From the NCBI RefSeq assembly GCF_007097525.1, contig NZ_VKDD01000002.1, positions 558,001-622,000 of the forward strand: a DNA stretch of 64,000 nt, given 5' to 3'. The notes under the pieces were generated by a model. That model searched no databases. It saw nothing but the letters and a program-made list of their open reading frames with translations, and was not told the origin of the DNA. The DNA comes from Thalassomonas sp. M1454 (GTDB taxonomy: Bacteria; Pseudomonadota; Gammaproteobacteria; Enterobacterales; Alteromonadaceae). A program made the translations under genes and the position numbers. Below are positions 51,478 through 60,602 of the stretch, one piece after another; within the stretch, counting starts at the first letter, position 1; every line of letters begins with the position of its first letter.

Positions 51478-51502
51478 AAGCGAGCAAGGTAGCTGCTCGC
51501 TT
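51478..51502 (+). terminator. intercistronic hairpin between the TonB receptor gene and the YkoF-like gene
   Basis: AAGCGAGCA (51478-51486) and TGCTCGCTT (51494-51502) are perfect 9-base arms. No T-run follows (AATTAATAG), so it is more likely a partial terminator or mRNA-stabilising hairpin that sets the ratio of receptor to downstream genes. Confidence 0.5.
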
Positions 51503-51519
51503 AATTAATAGAGAAATAC

Positions 51520-51786
51520 ATGCAAATATCAATAGAAATTAGTTTATACCCGTTAGCAGAAGAAAAATTTAAAGCAGAAATTTGGTCTTTTATACGTCCC
51601 CTTCGAGCACAAGAAGGCTTAAAAGTTGTAACCAATGGCATGAGTACTCAGGTATTTGGTGAATATGACTTAGCTGTTGCAACTGTGATGCGAGAAATTA
51701 AGCAAGTACATGAAACACTCGGCAGCGCCGTGTTTGTATGTAAGTTTATTAGTGGCGATCGCTCAGAGCCAGAAGCAGAGATATAA
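51520..51786 (+). CDS. YkoF-like thiamine/HMP-binding protein
   Basis: An 88-residue single-domain protein: MQISIEISLYPLAEEKFKAEIWSFIRPLRAQEGLKVVTNGMSTQVFGEYDLAVATVMREIKQVHETLGSAVFVCKFISGDR. The ferredoxin-like beta-alpha-beta layout with NGMSTQVFGEYD matches the YkoF family, which binds thiamine or hydroxymethylpyrimidine in cytosol or at transporters. No signal peptide is visible, so it is cytosolic. It lies inside the TPP-riboswitch operon, 8 bases before the permease gene, which supports a role in handling thiamine after import. Confidence 0.85.
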   Translation: MQISIEISLYPLAEEKFKAEIWSFIRPLRAQEGLKVVTNGMSTQVFGEYDLAVATVMREIKQVHETLGSAVFVCKFISGDRSEPEAEI

Positions 51787-51794
51787 ATACTACT

Positions 51795-52436
51795 ATGCAA
51801 GCTACTATAGATTACTTTTTAAACTTACCATTTTGGGAATTATTGGCGGTGTTTTTATCCATTGCCTATGTAGTCTTAGTGGCAAAGAACAACCGCTGGT
51901 GTTGGCCTGCAGCTTTTATCAGTACATTAATATTTACTATTATTTTTTATGATGTGTCGTTATTAATGGAAAGCTTGCTTAATGTGTATTACATGGCAAT
52001 GGCTATTTATGGCTGGTATCGTTGGCAAAATTCTAAAGTTCTTACTGCAGATAACCAGCTACCAATCATTACTTGGCCGTTGCTTAAACACATTAAGCTA
52101 GTAGGCTCTTTAACTGTATTAAGCTTAGGGCTTGGCTTTATTATGGATAACTATACGGCCGCTGACTTTGCTTATCTCGATACATTTACTACAGTATTTG
52201 CTGTTGCTACCACTTATTTAGTGACCATAAAATTATATGAAAATTGGTTGTATTGGATTGTTATCAATAGCTTGTCAGTATTTTTATATTTACAAAAAGG
52301 TTTAGAGCCAACAGCATTGTTAGCTGGCTTTAATGTCATCATGTGTATCGTTGGCTTAATAAACTGGTACAGGATTTATAAACAACAACCTAGCTTATGT
52401 AAAAGTGAACAAACGATTACGCAAGGGATAGGGTAA
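51795..52436 (+). CDS. pnuT: PnuC-family vitamin transporter, probable thiamine permease PnuT
   Basis: A 213-residue membrane protein of the PnuC family with about seven helices. Motifs: WELLAVFLSIAYVVLVAKNNRWCWPAAFISTLIFTIIFYD, LNVYYMAMAIYGWYRW, and KLYENWLYWIVINSLSVFLYLQKG near the end, which are the tryptophan- and asparagine-rich substrate motifs. PnuC relatives carry nicotinamide riboside, riboflavin or thiamine by facilitated diffusion driven by intracellular phosphorylation. The riboswitch, the YkoF-like gene upstream and the kinase-like gene 5 bases downstream indicate thiamine (PnuT) here. Inner membrane. Confidence 0.88.
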   Translation: MQATIDYFLNLPFWELLAVFLSIAYVVLVAKNNRWCWPAAFISTLIFTIIFYDVSLLMESLLNVYYMAMAIYGWYRWQNSKVLTADNQLPIITWPLLKHIKLVGSLTVLSLGLGFIMDNYTAADFAYLDTFTTVFAVATTYLVTIKLYENWLYWIVINSLSVFLYLQKGLEPTALLAGFNVIMCIVGLINWYRIYKQQPSLCKSEQTITQGIG

Positions 52437-52441
52437 GCGTA

Positions 52442-53272
52442 TTGACGGTTATTGAACAATTACATGCGATAGATGTACTACAACCAATTTCGTCATGGCA
52501 GGAAATAAATACAGGTTTAAGCCATCATTGTTTTAAAGTGGTAAGCAAGGCTCAAACTTTTTTCGTTAAAATTTACAATAAGCCAAATCTTAGCTCATTC
52601 GACACACAAATTTCGGTAGAAAAATTAGCAAGCGCACAGAGCATTGGCCCGAAAGTAATTTCTTATTGTCCGCATGGCCATTATTGTGTTTATCAATACT
52701 TAGATGGCGTTATCTTAGATGACGTTTCTATAACGATTGAAGCTAAACATAAGCATTTAATTGATTTATTAAGTGCATGTCATTCATTACCTAAGTCTGC
52801 CCAGGCACTAGATATAAGTTTAAGTGTTGATAACTTACTTGCTAAAGTCGATTTACCTTATGCGGCTAAAAACAATATAAGTGATAGCGTTTCTGATATT
52901 TTAAAAAGTATCAATGTATCAGCAAATGAGCTCGTACTTTGTCATGGCGATATTAATTACACTAATGTGATGGTTGTTGATAACATCTTAAAACTTATTG
53001 ATTGGGAGTACTGCTGCTTAGCAGAGTGTGAGTACGACATAGCTATGGCGTTAACCATTAACAATATTGCAGAAAGTAATTATCCAGAGTTTGTTGCCCT
53101 TTATAATGATAAATCCAAACATGCACAAGCTAGCCTAAAAAAAGTAGTTAGCTATGCCAAGCTTTGTAACTTGCTCAATAGTTTATGGTATGTAGCCAAC
53201 CACAAAACGAGTAATCCCACCTTAAATAAGCAATATTTTCAGGCTAAAGCATTTATTCATACCTTTGCCTAA
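52442..53272 (+). CDS. thiK: phosphotransferase of the aminoglycoside/choline kinase fold, probable thiamine kinase (ThiK-like)
   Basis: A 276-residue APH-fold kinase. The Brenner motif reads CHGDINYTNVMVV (catalytic aspartate and asparagine), followed by LKLIDWEYCCLAECEYDIAM, the metal-binding aspartate motif. It has no signal peptide and is cytosolic. The start is TTG at 52442, with AGGG upstream, directly after pnuT. Phosphorylation traps imported thiamine, as PnuC-type facilitated uptake requires; E. coli ThiK belongs to this family. Choline or ethanolamine kinase is the main alternative, but the operon argues for thiamine. Confidence 0.78.
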   Translation: MTVIEQLHAIDVLQPISSWQEINTGLSHHCFKVVSKAQTFFVKIYNKPNLSSFDTQISVEKLASAQSIGPKVISYCPHGHYCVYQYLDGVILDDVSITIEAKHKHLIDLLSACHSLPKSAQALDISLSVDNLLAKVDLPYAAKNNISDSVSDILKSINVSANELVLCHGDINYTNVMVVDNILKLIDWEYCCLAECEYDIAMALTINNIAESNYPEFVALYNDKSKHAQASLKKVVSYAKLCNLLNSLWYVANHKTSNPTLNKQYFQAKAFIHTFA

Positions 53273-53423
53273 ACCTGCCTAAATAAAGTACAAGAGTAGA
53301 AGGTAACGCTCTAATTTGAGATAAAAGGTGTATTCTCTAAGCTCAATAACAGTGCCATAAGCTTGGGTTAAGGCCATACTAAATAACAGATATATTACAA
53401 CTTATTAATATTCAGAGTTTATT

Positions 53424-54491
53424 TTGAAGTGGCAAGAATTTATAGAAAACAGAAATCGACTATTTTGGCTCCTGCATATTGGCGGCTGGGTTGGTTTTGC
53501 CTTAGTTAATTATTTTGGGTCATTAATTCATGATCTAAGGTCATTGTTTACTTGGATGATTATTTTAAGCGCTTACGCAGGTGCTTTATTATCTTTACCG
53601 CTTAGATATGTTTATCAAAGGGCGTGGAATTTACCACCACTTAAGCTTGCTCTTGTCGTTATTCTTTCTTCTTACTCAGCAGGCCTGTTATGGCAAGTAG
53701 TAAAGAACGTTACTCATTGGGAAATATACAAGCACGGTTTTAGACCCGACTTCTGGCTATATTACGCCCAGAACAGCGTATGGTCGTTTTCGATCATGCT
53801 TAGTTGGAGCGGTTTATATTTTGGCGTTAAATACTATCAAATGCTTCAGCAAGAGCGTCAAAAAGTATTGTTTGCCAATAATTTAGCAAACCAAGCTCAG
53901 TTAAAAATGTTGCGTTATCAGCTTAATCCTCACTTTTTATTTAATACCCTTAATGCCATATCAACGTTAATTTTAATTAACGAGAGCAAAACAGCTAATG
54001 GCATGGTTACTCGATTAAGTGAATTTTTAAGATATTCACTTGATATGGACCCAATGAAAAAGGTTACTCTGACACAAGAATTAACCGCATTAAAACTTTA
54101 CTTAGATATTGAAAAAGTTAGGTTTGAAGAAAAACTAAGCTTGAGTTATCAGGTTCAAAACAAATGCAATAACGCTCTAGTACCAAGCATGATTTTGCAA
54201 CCTATTGTTGAAAATGCAATTAAACACGCCATTGCAACCCAACAATCTGGCGGTAGTATTGATGTTAAAATTTCACGCTTTGCTAATGATCTGCAACTTG
54301 AAGTGAGTGACAATGGACCAGGAGCGACAATTGTCGATGGCAACCTATCTCGAGAAAATGGTGTTGGGCTGGCAAACACACGTGAAAGGTTAGCAACACT
54401 TTATGGTGAAAATTATTCTCTTGTAGCTAGTGACAATATTCCATCAGGCGTTAAAATAAGTATTAGGATCCCATTTCAACTTGATGAATAA
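53424..54491 (+). CDS. LytS/YehU-type sensor histidine kinase
   Basis: A 355-residue inner-membrane kinase. About four membrane helices lie within residues 13-140 (LLHIGGWVGFALVNYF, FTWMIILSAYAGALLSLP, LKLALVVILSSYSAGLLW, NSVWSFSIMLSWSGLYFG). The phospho-acceptor motif QLNPHFLFNTLNAISTLI (about residue 173) is the His_kinase signature of the LytS group, and the ATP-binding part has VPSMILQPIVENAIKHAI, VSDNGPG and GVGLANTRERL. The start is TTG at 53424; CAGAG lies just upstream. The response regulator follows 2 bases on. Signal unknown; no obvious target is adjacent. Confidence 0.9.
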   Translation: MKWQEFIENRNRLFWLLHIGGWVGFALVNYFGSLIHDLRSLFTWMIILSAYAGALLSLPLRYVYQRAWNLPPLKLALVVILSSYSAGLLWQVVKNVTHWEIYKHGFRPDFWLYYAQNSVWSFSIMLSWSGLYFGVKYYQMLQQERQKVLFANNLANQAQLKMLRYQLNPHFLFNTLNAISTLILINESKTANGMVTRLSEFLRYSLDMDPMKKVTLTQELTALKLYLDIEKVRFEEKLSLSYQVQNKCNNALVPSMILQPIVENAIKHAIATQQSGGSIDVKISRFANDLQLEVSDNGPGATIVDGNLSRENGVGLANTRERLATLYGENYSLVASDNIPSGVKISIRIPFQLDE

Positions 54492-54493
54492 TA

Positions 54494-55318
54494 ATGAATT
54501 CTACGCTTAGTACAATAATTGTTGATGATGAAGCACTTGCCCGTAAAGGCTTACAGGTCAGGCTAACTGATTTTGACGATATCAACGTTGTAGCAACATG
54601 CTCAAATGGTAGCGAGGCAATCGCTAGCATTTCTCAATTACAACCTGATTTAGTCTTTCTTGATATACAAATGCCTGGCTTAAACGGCTTTCAAGTTGTA
54701 GAAGAGTTAAGTTCCTTAGGCTGCAATATGCCGCAAATTGTTTTTGTTACAGCATTTGATCAATATGCGATCAAAGCATTCGATATTCATGCCATCGATT
54801 ATTTGTTAAAACCCGTTGATAGTGCAAGGCTAGGCTTAGCAATAGAAAAAGTTAAGCACTATAAAGAACATGCAAAAGATTCATTACATAAAGAAAAATT
54901 AGTTAAATTAGTCAGTGAAGTTACTGGTAATGATACTACTGATATCTTAGAACAACTTGCCAATAATACGCCGGTTTCAATGAGCAGCTATTCTGATGTT
55001 TTAGCCATTAAAGACGTTGGCGAAACAAGTCTTGTGCCGACCAAAGATATTTTGTGTATAGATGCTGCAGGTGATTATATGTGTGTACATACAAGTTCTG
55101 GTACGCACATACTCAGAAAAACAATGAAGGAATTAGAAGAAGCTTTAGATCCTAAATTGTTTTTACGTATTCATCGCTCGAGTATTGTTAATAAAACATA
55201 CATAGATAAATTTGGTAACCACGCTAATGGCGAATACTATATTATTTTAACTAATGATAAAGAATTAAAGGTTAGTCGTAGTTATAAAGACAAAGTTAAG
55301 CAAGCAATTTTAGGTTAG
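54494..55318 (+). CDS. LytTR-family response regulator
   Basis: A 274-residue regulator. The receiver domain has IIVDDEALARKG, the phosphorylated aspartate in LVFLDIQMPGLNGFQVV (about D57) and the conserved lysine in DYLLKPVDSARLG. The C-terminal LytTR DNA-binding domain (about 170-272) reads VPTKDILCIDAAGDYMCVHTSSGTHILRKTMKELEEAL ... FLRIHRSSIVNKTYIDKF. It is paired with the LytS-type kinase. Its targets, typically inverted 9-base repeats, were not identified in the window. Confidence 0.93.
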   Translation: MNSTLSTIIVDDEALARKGLQVRLTDFDDINVVATCSNGSEAIASISQLQPDLVFLDIQMPGLNGFQVVEELSSLGCNMPQIVFVTAFDQYAIKAFDIHAIDYLLKPVDSARLGLAIEKVKHYKEHAKDSLHKEKLVKLVSEVTGNDTTDILEQLANNTPVSMSSYSDVLAIKDVGETSLVPTKDILCIDAAGDYMCVHTSSGTHILRKTMKELEEALDPKLFLRIHRSSIVNKTYIDKFGNHANGEYYIILTNDKELKVSRSYKDKVKQAILG

Positions 55319-55341
55319 GGCAGTTATATTGCCCATACACC

Positions 55342-56367
55342 TTAAATTTTATTTAATTGCGCAAGCTCGGCAATATCTAAAATTGAGTTTTGCGCTTTAA
55401 GTAAAGCTGCGTTAACTTGTTTCTTATGCTTTATTGCTGTTTCAATAGCAACTTCACACATCTGATTAGAAGACTCACCGATCATTATCATGTTTTTGCC
55501 TGCTCTAATTGCTTCTATTGCTGCCACTCCGAGTTTTGTTGCTAAGATCCTATCTTTAGCGACCGGATCGCCACCTCGTTGAATATAACCTAAAACACAT
55601 GGGGTACACTTAATGTTTGCGTATGATTGCAAGTCTGAACATAACTTTTCGACACCCTCTGGCCAAAGGTTTTCGGCGGCAACTATCAGATAACTTGATT
55701 GCCCGCGTTCAACTTTACATTGCTTTATATGGTTGGCAATATTTTGCAATTCTAAACCAGGATTTTTAAAACTTTCAAATGTTAACACTTGCTCTGCAGC
55801 ACAAGCTATACCAACATTTAATGCTAAAAAACCACTATGACGCCCCATAACTTCAACCACAAAAACTCTATCGAAAGCTTCGGCGGTATCGCGTATTTTA
55901 TCTATGGCATCAATTGCAGTATTAACCGCGGTGGCAAAGCCTATCGTGCTATCAGTGCCGTCAATATCGTTATCAATAGTACCGGGCAGGCCGATGAGTT
56001 GACCTTGGTAAAATGACTTTAATGCAAGCATGCCATTAAATGAGCCATCACCACCAATCACGACAAGTGCGCTAACATCTAATTTATGTAAATTTTCTGC
56101 CGCTTGCTTTTGACCCTCTTCGGTCATAAATTTCGGGCTACGGGCACTTTTTAATATAGTGCCACCGCAATGAATGATGTTACGTACACTAGACTCGTTG
56201 AGTTGACAAAAATCAGCTTCAATTAGGCCATTAAAACCGTAGTTAAAGCCAATCACTTCCATTTTGTAGTGAAGGGCTGCTAAGACTAAGCTTCTGATTG
56301 CCGCATTCATCCCAGGAGCATCACCACCACTGGTTAAAATTGCAATTTTATTGTTATTTTTTAACAT
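55342..56367 (-). CDS. pfkA: 6-phosphofructokinase (ATP-type PfkA)
   Basis: A 341-residue phosphofructokinase. Active-site motifs are ILTSGGDAPGMNAAIR, SARSPKFM, VVIGGDGSFNGM, LPGTIDNDIDGTDSTIGF (catalytic aspartate in the TIDND motif), VEVMGRHSGFLAL and LGYIQRGGDPVAKDR. GGDGS and PGTIDND rather than GGDDS and PKTIDND indicate ATP rather than pyrophosphate as the phosphoryl donor. It is about 20 residues longer than E. coli PfkA. It catalyses fructose-6-phosphate to fructose-1,6-bisphosphate. Its presence beside the Entner-Doudoroff genes means both routes can run. The upstream gene is pykA with its own terminator between. Confidence 0.93.
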   Translation of the reverse strand: MLKNNNKIAILTSGGDAPGMNAAIRSLVLAALHYKMEVIGFNYGFNGLIEADFCQLNESSVRNIIHCGGTILKSARSPKFMTEEGQKQAAENLHKLDVSALVVIGGDGSFNGMLALKSFYQGQLIGLPGTIDNDIDGTDSTIGFATAVNTAIDAIDKIRDTAEAFDRVFVVEVMGRHSGFLALNVGIACAAEQVLTFESFKNPGLELQNIANHIKQCKVERGQSSYLIVAAENLWPEGVEKLCSDLQSYANIKCTPCVLGYIQRGGDPVAKDRILATKLGVAAIEAIRAGKNMIMIGESSNQMCEVAIETAIKHKKQVNAALLKAQNSILDIAELAQLNKI

Positions 56368-56454
56368 ACCAATACATTCCTTTTTATCTATTAAAATAAT
56401 AGCTTAGATTGGTATAAGCATACGATAAATATTTACACAGACAAGAGAAAAATA

Positions 56455-56482
56455 AAAAAGGCCAGCACATGGCTGACCTTTT
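56455..56482 (-). terminator. terminator downstream of pykA
   Basis: AAGGCCAGC and GCTGACCTT (about 56458-56480) form a stem with one C-A mismatch around ACATG, flanked by A-runs on the plus strand that give a T-run in the minus-strand transcript. Confidence 0.7.
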
Positions 56483-56502
56483 AAAAGAGTGAGTAAATAA
56501 TT

Positions 56503-57945
56503 TTACTGAACAGTTAAGATTTTAACTGTGTTTGAAGCACCAACTGTTTCCATAGTGTCACCGTGAGTAAAGATAACTTTGTCACCACTTACAAGGTTTG
56601 ACTCAGTTTGTTCACTAATTGCTGCTAAGACTGCTTTATTTAACTCTGCATCACTTGTTTGAGTCGAGTCAAAATGAACTGGGTAAACACCACGGTAGAT
56701 AGCAGATTTACTTAAAGTTTTAACATGTCTAGATAAAGAGAAGATCGGTAAACCAGAAGTAATACGCGACATGATTTTTGCTGTCATACCTGATTCAGTT
56801 AAAGATACAATCGCTTTAACACCTTTAAGGTGGTTAGCTGCATACATAGCTGAAAGGGCAACAGTTTCAGATACACCATCAAACATTATATCTAAACGGT
56901 GTTTAGAAATATTCACTGAACGTTGTTTCTCTGCACCAATACATACAGAAGCCATGGCTTTTACTGTTTCTACTGGGTATTTACCAGCAGCGGTTTCAGC
57001 ACTTAGCATTACCGCATCAGTACCATCAAGAACAGCGTTGGCAACATCCATTACTTCAGCACGAGTTGGCATAGGATGAGTGATCATTGTTTCCATCATT
57101 TGCGTCGCGGTAATAACTACACGGTTTAACTGACGAGAACGAGCAATAATATGCTTTTGTTTACCAACTAAAGCCGCATCACCAATCTCAACACCTAAGT
57201 CACCACGAGCAACCATAACAACATCAGAGGCTAAAATAATTTCATCTAATACTTCGTTATCATTTACAGCTTCTGCACGCTCAATTTTTGACACAAGACG
57301 TGCATTACAACCAGCTTCTTGAGCTAATAAACGTGCTTCACGCATATCGGCAGCATCTCTTGGGAAAGAAACGGCTAAGAAGTCTGCATCTAATTCAGCT
57401 GCTAAAATGATATCTTTTTTATCTTTTTCAGTTAAAGCTGCAGCTGATAAACCACCACCTTGGCGGTTAATACCTTTGTTATTCGATAAAGGTCCACCAA
57501 CGCTTGTTGTAGTGTAAACTTTAGAGCCTTCAACTTTATCAACAATAAGTTGTACACGGCCATCATCTAATAATAAAACATCACCTTTACTTACATCGTT
57601 AGGTAGTTCTTTATAATCAATACCAACACTTTCTTGGTTACCAGAATTTGTGTCTTGCTCAGCATCTAAGATGAAAGAATCACCAATAGCTAAATTAATT
57701 GGACCATCTTTAAATTTAGATACACGGATTTTAGGACCTTGTAAGTCACCTAAAACGGCTACGTAAGTATTTAATTCTTTGGCAATCGCACGCACATTTT
57801 CTGCACGAGTGATGTGATCTTGTGGAACTCCATGAGAGAAGTTTAAGCGTACAACGTTAACGCCAGCTTTAATTACTTCGCGTAATACATTGATATCATC
57901 AGTAGCTGGACCTAATGTCGCTACTATTTTCGTTCTTCTTGGCAT
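56503..57945 (-). CDS. pykA: pyruvate kinase II PykA
   Basis: A 480-residue pyruvate kinase (E. coli PykA 480), converting phosphoenolpyruvate and ADP to pyruvate and ATP. Motifs: [69 protein letters not shown] (catalytic lysine and metal site), [47 protein letters not shown]. The pattern is PykA rather than PykF. It lies 62 bases downstream of hexR on the same strand and may be cotranscribed with it or driven from the gap; in relatives HexR controls pykA, but I saw no good HexR palindrome in this short gap. Confidence 0.96.
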   Translation of the reverse strand: MPRRTKIVATLGPATDDINVLREVIKAGVNVVRLNFSHGVPQDHITRAENVRAIAKELNTYVAVLGDLQGPKIRVSKFKDGPINLAIGDSFILDAEQDTNSGNQESVGIDYKELPNDVSKGDVLLLDDGRVQLIVDKVEGSKVYTTTSVGGPLSNNKGINRQGGGLSAAALTEKDKKDIILAAELDADFLAVSFPRDAADMREARLLAQEAGCNARLVSKIERAEAVNDNEVLDEIILASDVVMVARGDLGVEIGDAALVGKQKHIIARSRQLNRVVITATQMMETMITHPMPTRAEVMDVANAVLDGTDAVMLSAETAAGKYPVETVKAMASVCIGAEKQRSVNISKHRLDIMFDGVSETVALSAMYAANHLKGVKAIVSLTESGMTAKIMSRITSGLPIFSLSRHVKTLSKSAIYRGVYPVHFDSTQTSDAELNKAVLAAISEQTESNLVSGDKVIFTHGDTMETVGASNTVKILTVQ

Positions 57946-58007
57946 CTTAAGGGTAACCTTATTTAACTATTAAATTATTTATTTAACTATTTATTTTAAT
58001 TTGAGAA

Positions 58008-58856
58008 TTATTCTCTGCGCTCAAATCGTGAGCTACGTAAACTGTCTTTAACCTTCTTCAGGTTATCTCTGAATTTTGAACCGCGACGTAATGTAAAACC
58101 GGTTGCTAAAATATCAATCAATGTTAGCTGGGCAATACGTGATGCCATAGGCATATAAAGGTCAGTATCTTCGGCAACAGTTGGTGATAAAACAATATTA
58201 CATTCTTTAGCAAGCGGGGTGCCTGCATCTGTTATACCAATAACAATGGCATCATTTTCACGTGCAATATGAGCAACTTCTACAAGAGGTTTAGTTCGGC
58301 CGGTATGTGAAATAACAACAACAACATCGCCTTGAGAGCTATTGATACTGCTCATGCGTTGCATTAAAATGTCGTCAAAATATATAACAGGCACATTAAA
58401 TCTAAAAAATTTATTTTGTGCATCATGAGCAACAACGGCTGAAGCTCCTAATCCAAAAAATGAAATCTTATTTGCTTGAGTTAGAACATCAACAGCGCGG
58501 TTGATCAAACCTGTGTCTAAACTTTTACGAGCCATTTCAAGGTTGGCAAGTGTCGAATCAAATATCTTAGTAGTGTACTCTTCCGCTGAGTCGTTTTCGT
58601 CAACGTGACGGTTAACGTAAGGAGTACCATTAGCTAAACTTTGTGCTAAATGCAGTTTAAAGTCAGGGTAGCCTTTAGTATCTAATCGTCTACAAAACCT
58701 ATTAACTGTAGGTTCACTTATATTAGCCTGCTTAGCCAAAGACGCTATACTTGCGTGTATTACTGTTGCAGGAGAGGCAAGGATCACTTCGGCAACCTTA
58801 CGCTCTGACTTACTGAAAGAATCAAATTCGTTGGAGATTTTTTCTAATATGTTCAT
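58008..58856 (-). CDS. hexR: HexR, RpiR-family regulator of central carbon metabolism
   Basis: A 282-residue regulator (E. coli HexR 289). The N-terminal RpiR helix-turn-helix (about 15-70) includes ASIASLAKQANISEPTVNRFCRRLDTKGYPDFKLHLAQSLA; the C-terminal SIS sugar-phosphate domain (about 120-250) has KISFFGLGASAVVAHDAQNKFFRF and VVVVISHTGRTKPLVEVAHIA. HexR in relatives senses 2-keto-3-deoxy-6-phosphogluconate and controls zwf, edd, eda, gap, pyk and glk. It is divergent from zwf, and a perfect HexR-type palindrome is present between them at 59038-59054. Confidence 0.95.
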   Translation of the reverse strand: MNILEKISNEFDSFSKSERKVAEVILASPATVIHASIASLAKQANISEPTVNRFCRRLDTKGYPDFKLHLAQSLANGTPYVNRHVDENDSAEEYTTKIFDSTLANLEMARKSLDTGLINRAVDVLTQANKISFFGLGASAVVAHDAQNKFFRFNVPVIYFDDILMQRMSSINSSQGDVVVVISHTGRTKPLVEVAHIARENDAIVIGITDAGTPLAKECNIVLSPTVAEDTDLYMPMASRIAQLTLIDILATGFTLRRGSKFRDNLKKVKDSLRSSRFERRE

Positions 58857-58919
58857 TAACAGACCTCATGTTGAATTGCTGTTACTGTAAATTATTTTTA
58901 TGAAATAAAACAGCTTTTA

Positions 58920-58936
58920 TGTAAATTTATTTCACA
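58920..58936. promoter_or_regulatory. possible second, degenerate HexR site
   Basis: TGTAAATTTATTTCACA has an incomplete inverted-repeat layout (TGTAAAT against TGTGAAA) resembling the HexR site. It lies 64 bases upstream of hexR, suitable for autoregulation, but the match is weak. Confidence 0.3.
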
Positions 58937-59037
58937 TTTGTTGACAAATATTAACCGAATTTCAGAAAGTTTGAAACATTTTAACGGATAAAATGCCTGA
59001 TATCTAAGCAATCCCACGGTATAAAGGCGTTACCCAA

Positions 59038-59054
59038 TTGTAATTTAATTACAA
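59038..59054. promoter_or_regulatory. HexR operator in the hexR-zwf divergent region
   Basis: TTGTAATTTAATTACAA is a perfect 7-base inverted repeat around TTA; two more bases on each side (59036-59056) keep the symmetry. It matches the TGTAAT-N3-ATTACA consensus reported for HexR in gammaproteobacteria. It is 82 bases ahead of the zwf start and about 180 from hexR. Confidence 0.88.
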
Positions 59055-59135
59055 TTAGTACTTTACCTGAAACCGTTATCAGTTTAAATTAGTATGAAAT
59101 GTAATTTATTTTCATTGTTTTGAGAGAGCAAGTGT

Positions 59136-60602
59136 ATGTCTGTACAAACTCCAGAAAGAGCAGAACAAATTGTATTATTTGGTGCTGCAGGTGATTTATC
59201 TAAGCGAAAGTTATTCGCTGCTTTATATCAGCTAGAATGCGAAAACCTATTAACGCAAACAACCAGAATCATTGGTGTTGCACGTAATGAGTTTACCGAT
59301 GAAGAATTTAAAGCCTTTGTTGTTGAAAACTTAACTACCTTTGTTAAAACCGGTCTAGAAGATTCTGCCGTAGAACGTTTTGTTGCAAGATTTGAATATC
59401 TAAAACTTGAGTTAAGTGATAAGGAAAGCTTTAAGAGCTTAGCTGATTCATTAAACCCAGATGTAATGACGCTACACTACTTGGCTACGCCTCCATCTAT
59501 ATATGGTTTAATTACTGAAGGCTTAAATGCTCATGGTCTTGATAATGCGAACGCTCGTGTTGTTATGGAAAAGCCTATCGGTTACGACTTAGACTCATCA
59601 AAAGTTATTAATAATAAGGTAAGTCGCTTCTTTGAAGAGTCGCAAATTTACCGTATTGATCACTATTTAGGTAAAGAGACAGTATTGAACTTGATCTCTT
59701 TACGATTTGCTAACTCGTTATTTAGTACTAACTGGGATCACAGTAGTATTGACCATGTACAAATTACCGTAGCAGAAAGTGTCGGTATTGAAGGTCGTTG
59801 GGGTTTCTATGACCAAACAGGCCAAATGCGTGACATGGTGCAAAACCACCTTCTACAAATTCTATCTTATCTTGCGATGGAGCCGCCTACAGATTTATCT
59901 GCAGAAAATATCCGTGACGAGAAGTTAAAAGTATTAAAAGCACTTCGTCCTATTGATAAAACCAATATTCATGAAAAGACTGTTCGCGGTCAGTACGGCA
60001 AAGGTCATTTAAATGGCTCTCCTGTACCTGGTTACCTTGAAGAAGAAGGTGCTAACACCGAAAGTAGAACAGAGACGTTTGTGGCTATTAAAGCTGAAAT
60101 TGATAACTGGCGCTGGGCAGGCGTACCATTCTATTTAAGAACTGGTAAGCGTATGCCATGTAAGCACTCTGAAGTTGTTATTAACTTTAAGCATCAACCA
60201 CATAACATTTTCAGTGAAAGTTATGCGCAATTACCAGCGAACAAACTAACCATACGTTTACAGCCTGATGAAGGCGTTGAATTAACTGTGATGAACAAAG
60301 TTCCGGGTATCAACTCTAAACTTGAGATTCGTGAAACAAAACTAGATTTAAGTTTTTCTGATTTTAACGAAAATGAGCGTGTTATTGACGCCTATGAACG
60401 TTTAATTTTAAGTGCCATTATTGGTAACCAATCATTATTTATTCGCCGAGATGAAGTTGAAGCCGCATGGACATGGGCTGATAGCATCATTGGTGCATGG
60501 AATTCATCTAATGAGCCACCTAAGACATATGCTGCCGGTTCATGGGGACCTGTATCATCAATCTCTTTAATTGCTCGCGACGACAGAAACTGGGACGAAT
60601 AA
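59136..60602 (+). CDS. zwf: glucose-6-phosphate 1-dehydrogenase
   Basis: A 488-residue enzyme (E. coli 491) oxidising glucose-6-phosphate to 6-phosphogluconolactone with NADP reduction. Motifs: LFGAAGDLSKRKLFAALYQL (dinucleotide-binding), the catalytic RIDHYLGKETVLNL, and VMEKPIGYDL. Start ATG at 59136 is preceded by GAGAGAGCAAGTGT. The pgl gene overlaps its stop by one base. Under the HexR operator, it is the first gene of the zwf-pgl-edd-glk operon. Confidence 0.97.
   Translation: MSVQTPERAEQIVLFGAAGDLSKRKLFAALYQLECENLLTQTTRIIGVARNEFTDEEFKAFVVENLTTFVKTGLEDSAVERFVARFEYLKLELSDKESFKSLADSLNPDVMTLHYLATPPSIYGLITEGLNAHGLDNANARVVMEKPIGYDLDSSKVINNKVSRFFEESQIYRIDHYLGKETVLNLISLRFANSLFSTNWDHSSIDHVQITVAESVGIEGRWGFYDQTGQMRDMVQNHLLQILSYLAMEPPTDLSAENIRDEKLKVLKALRPIDKTNIHEKTVRGQYGKGHLNGSPVPGYLEEEGANTESRTETFVAIKAEIDNWRWAGVPFYLRTGKRMPCKHSEVVINFKHQPHNIFSESYAQLPANKLTIRLQPDEGVELTVMNKVPGINSKLEIRETKLDLSFSDFNENERVIDAYERLILSAIIGNQSLFIRRDEVEAAWTWADSIIGAWNSSNEPPKTYAAGSWGPVSSISLIARDDRNWDE

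Noticed and set aside
51710-51952. An 80-codon plus-strand frame overlapping the YkoF-like and permease genes
   Set aside because: It is out of frame with two recognised genes and has no ribosome site or family features.
55342-56367. Pyrophosphate-dependent phosphofructokinase
   Set aside because: The GGDGS and PGTIDND motifs are those of ATP-dependent enzymes; PPi enzymes usually have GGDDS and PKTIDND.
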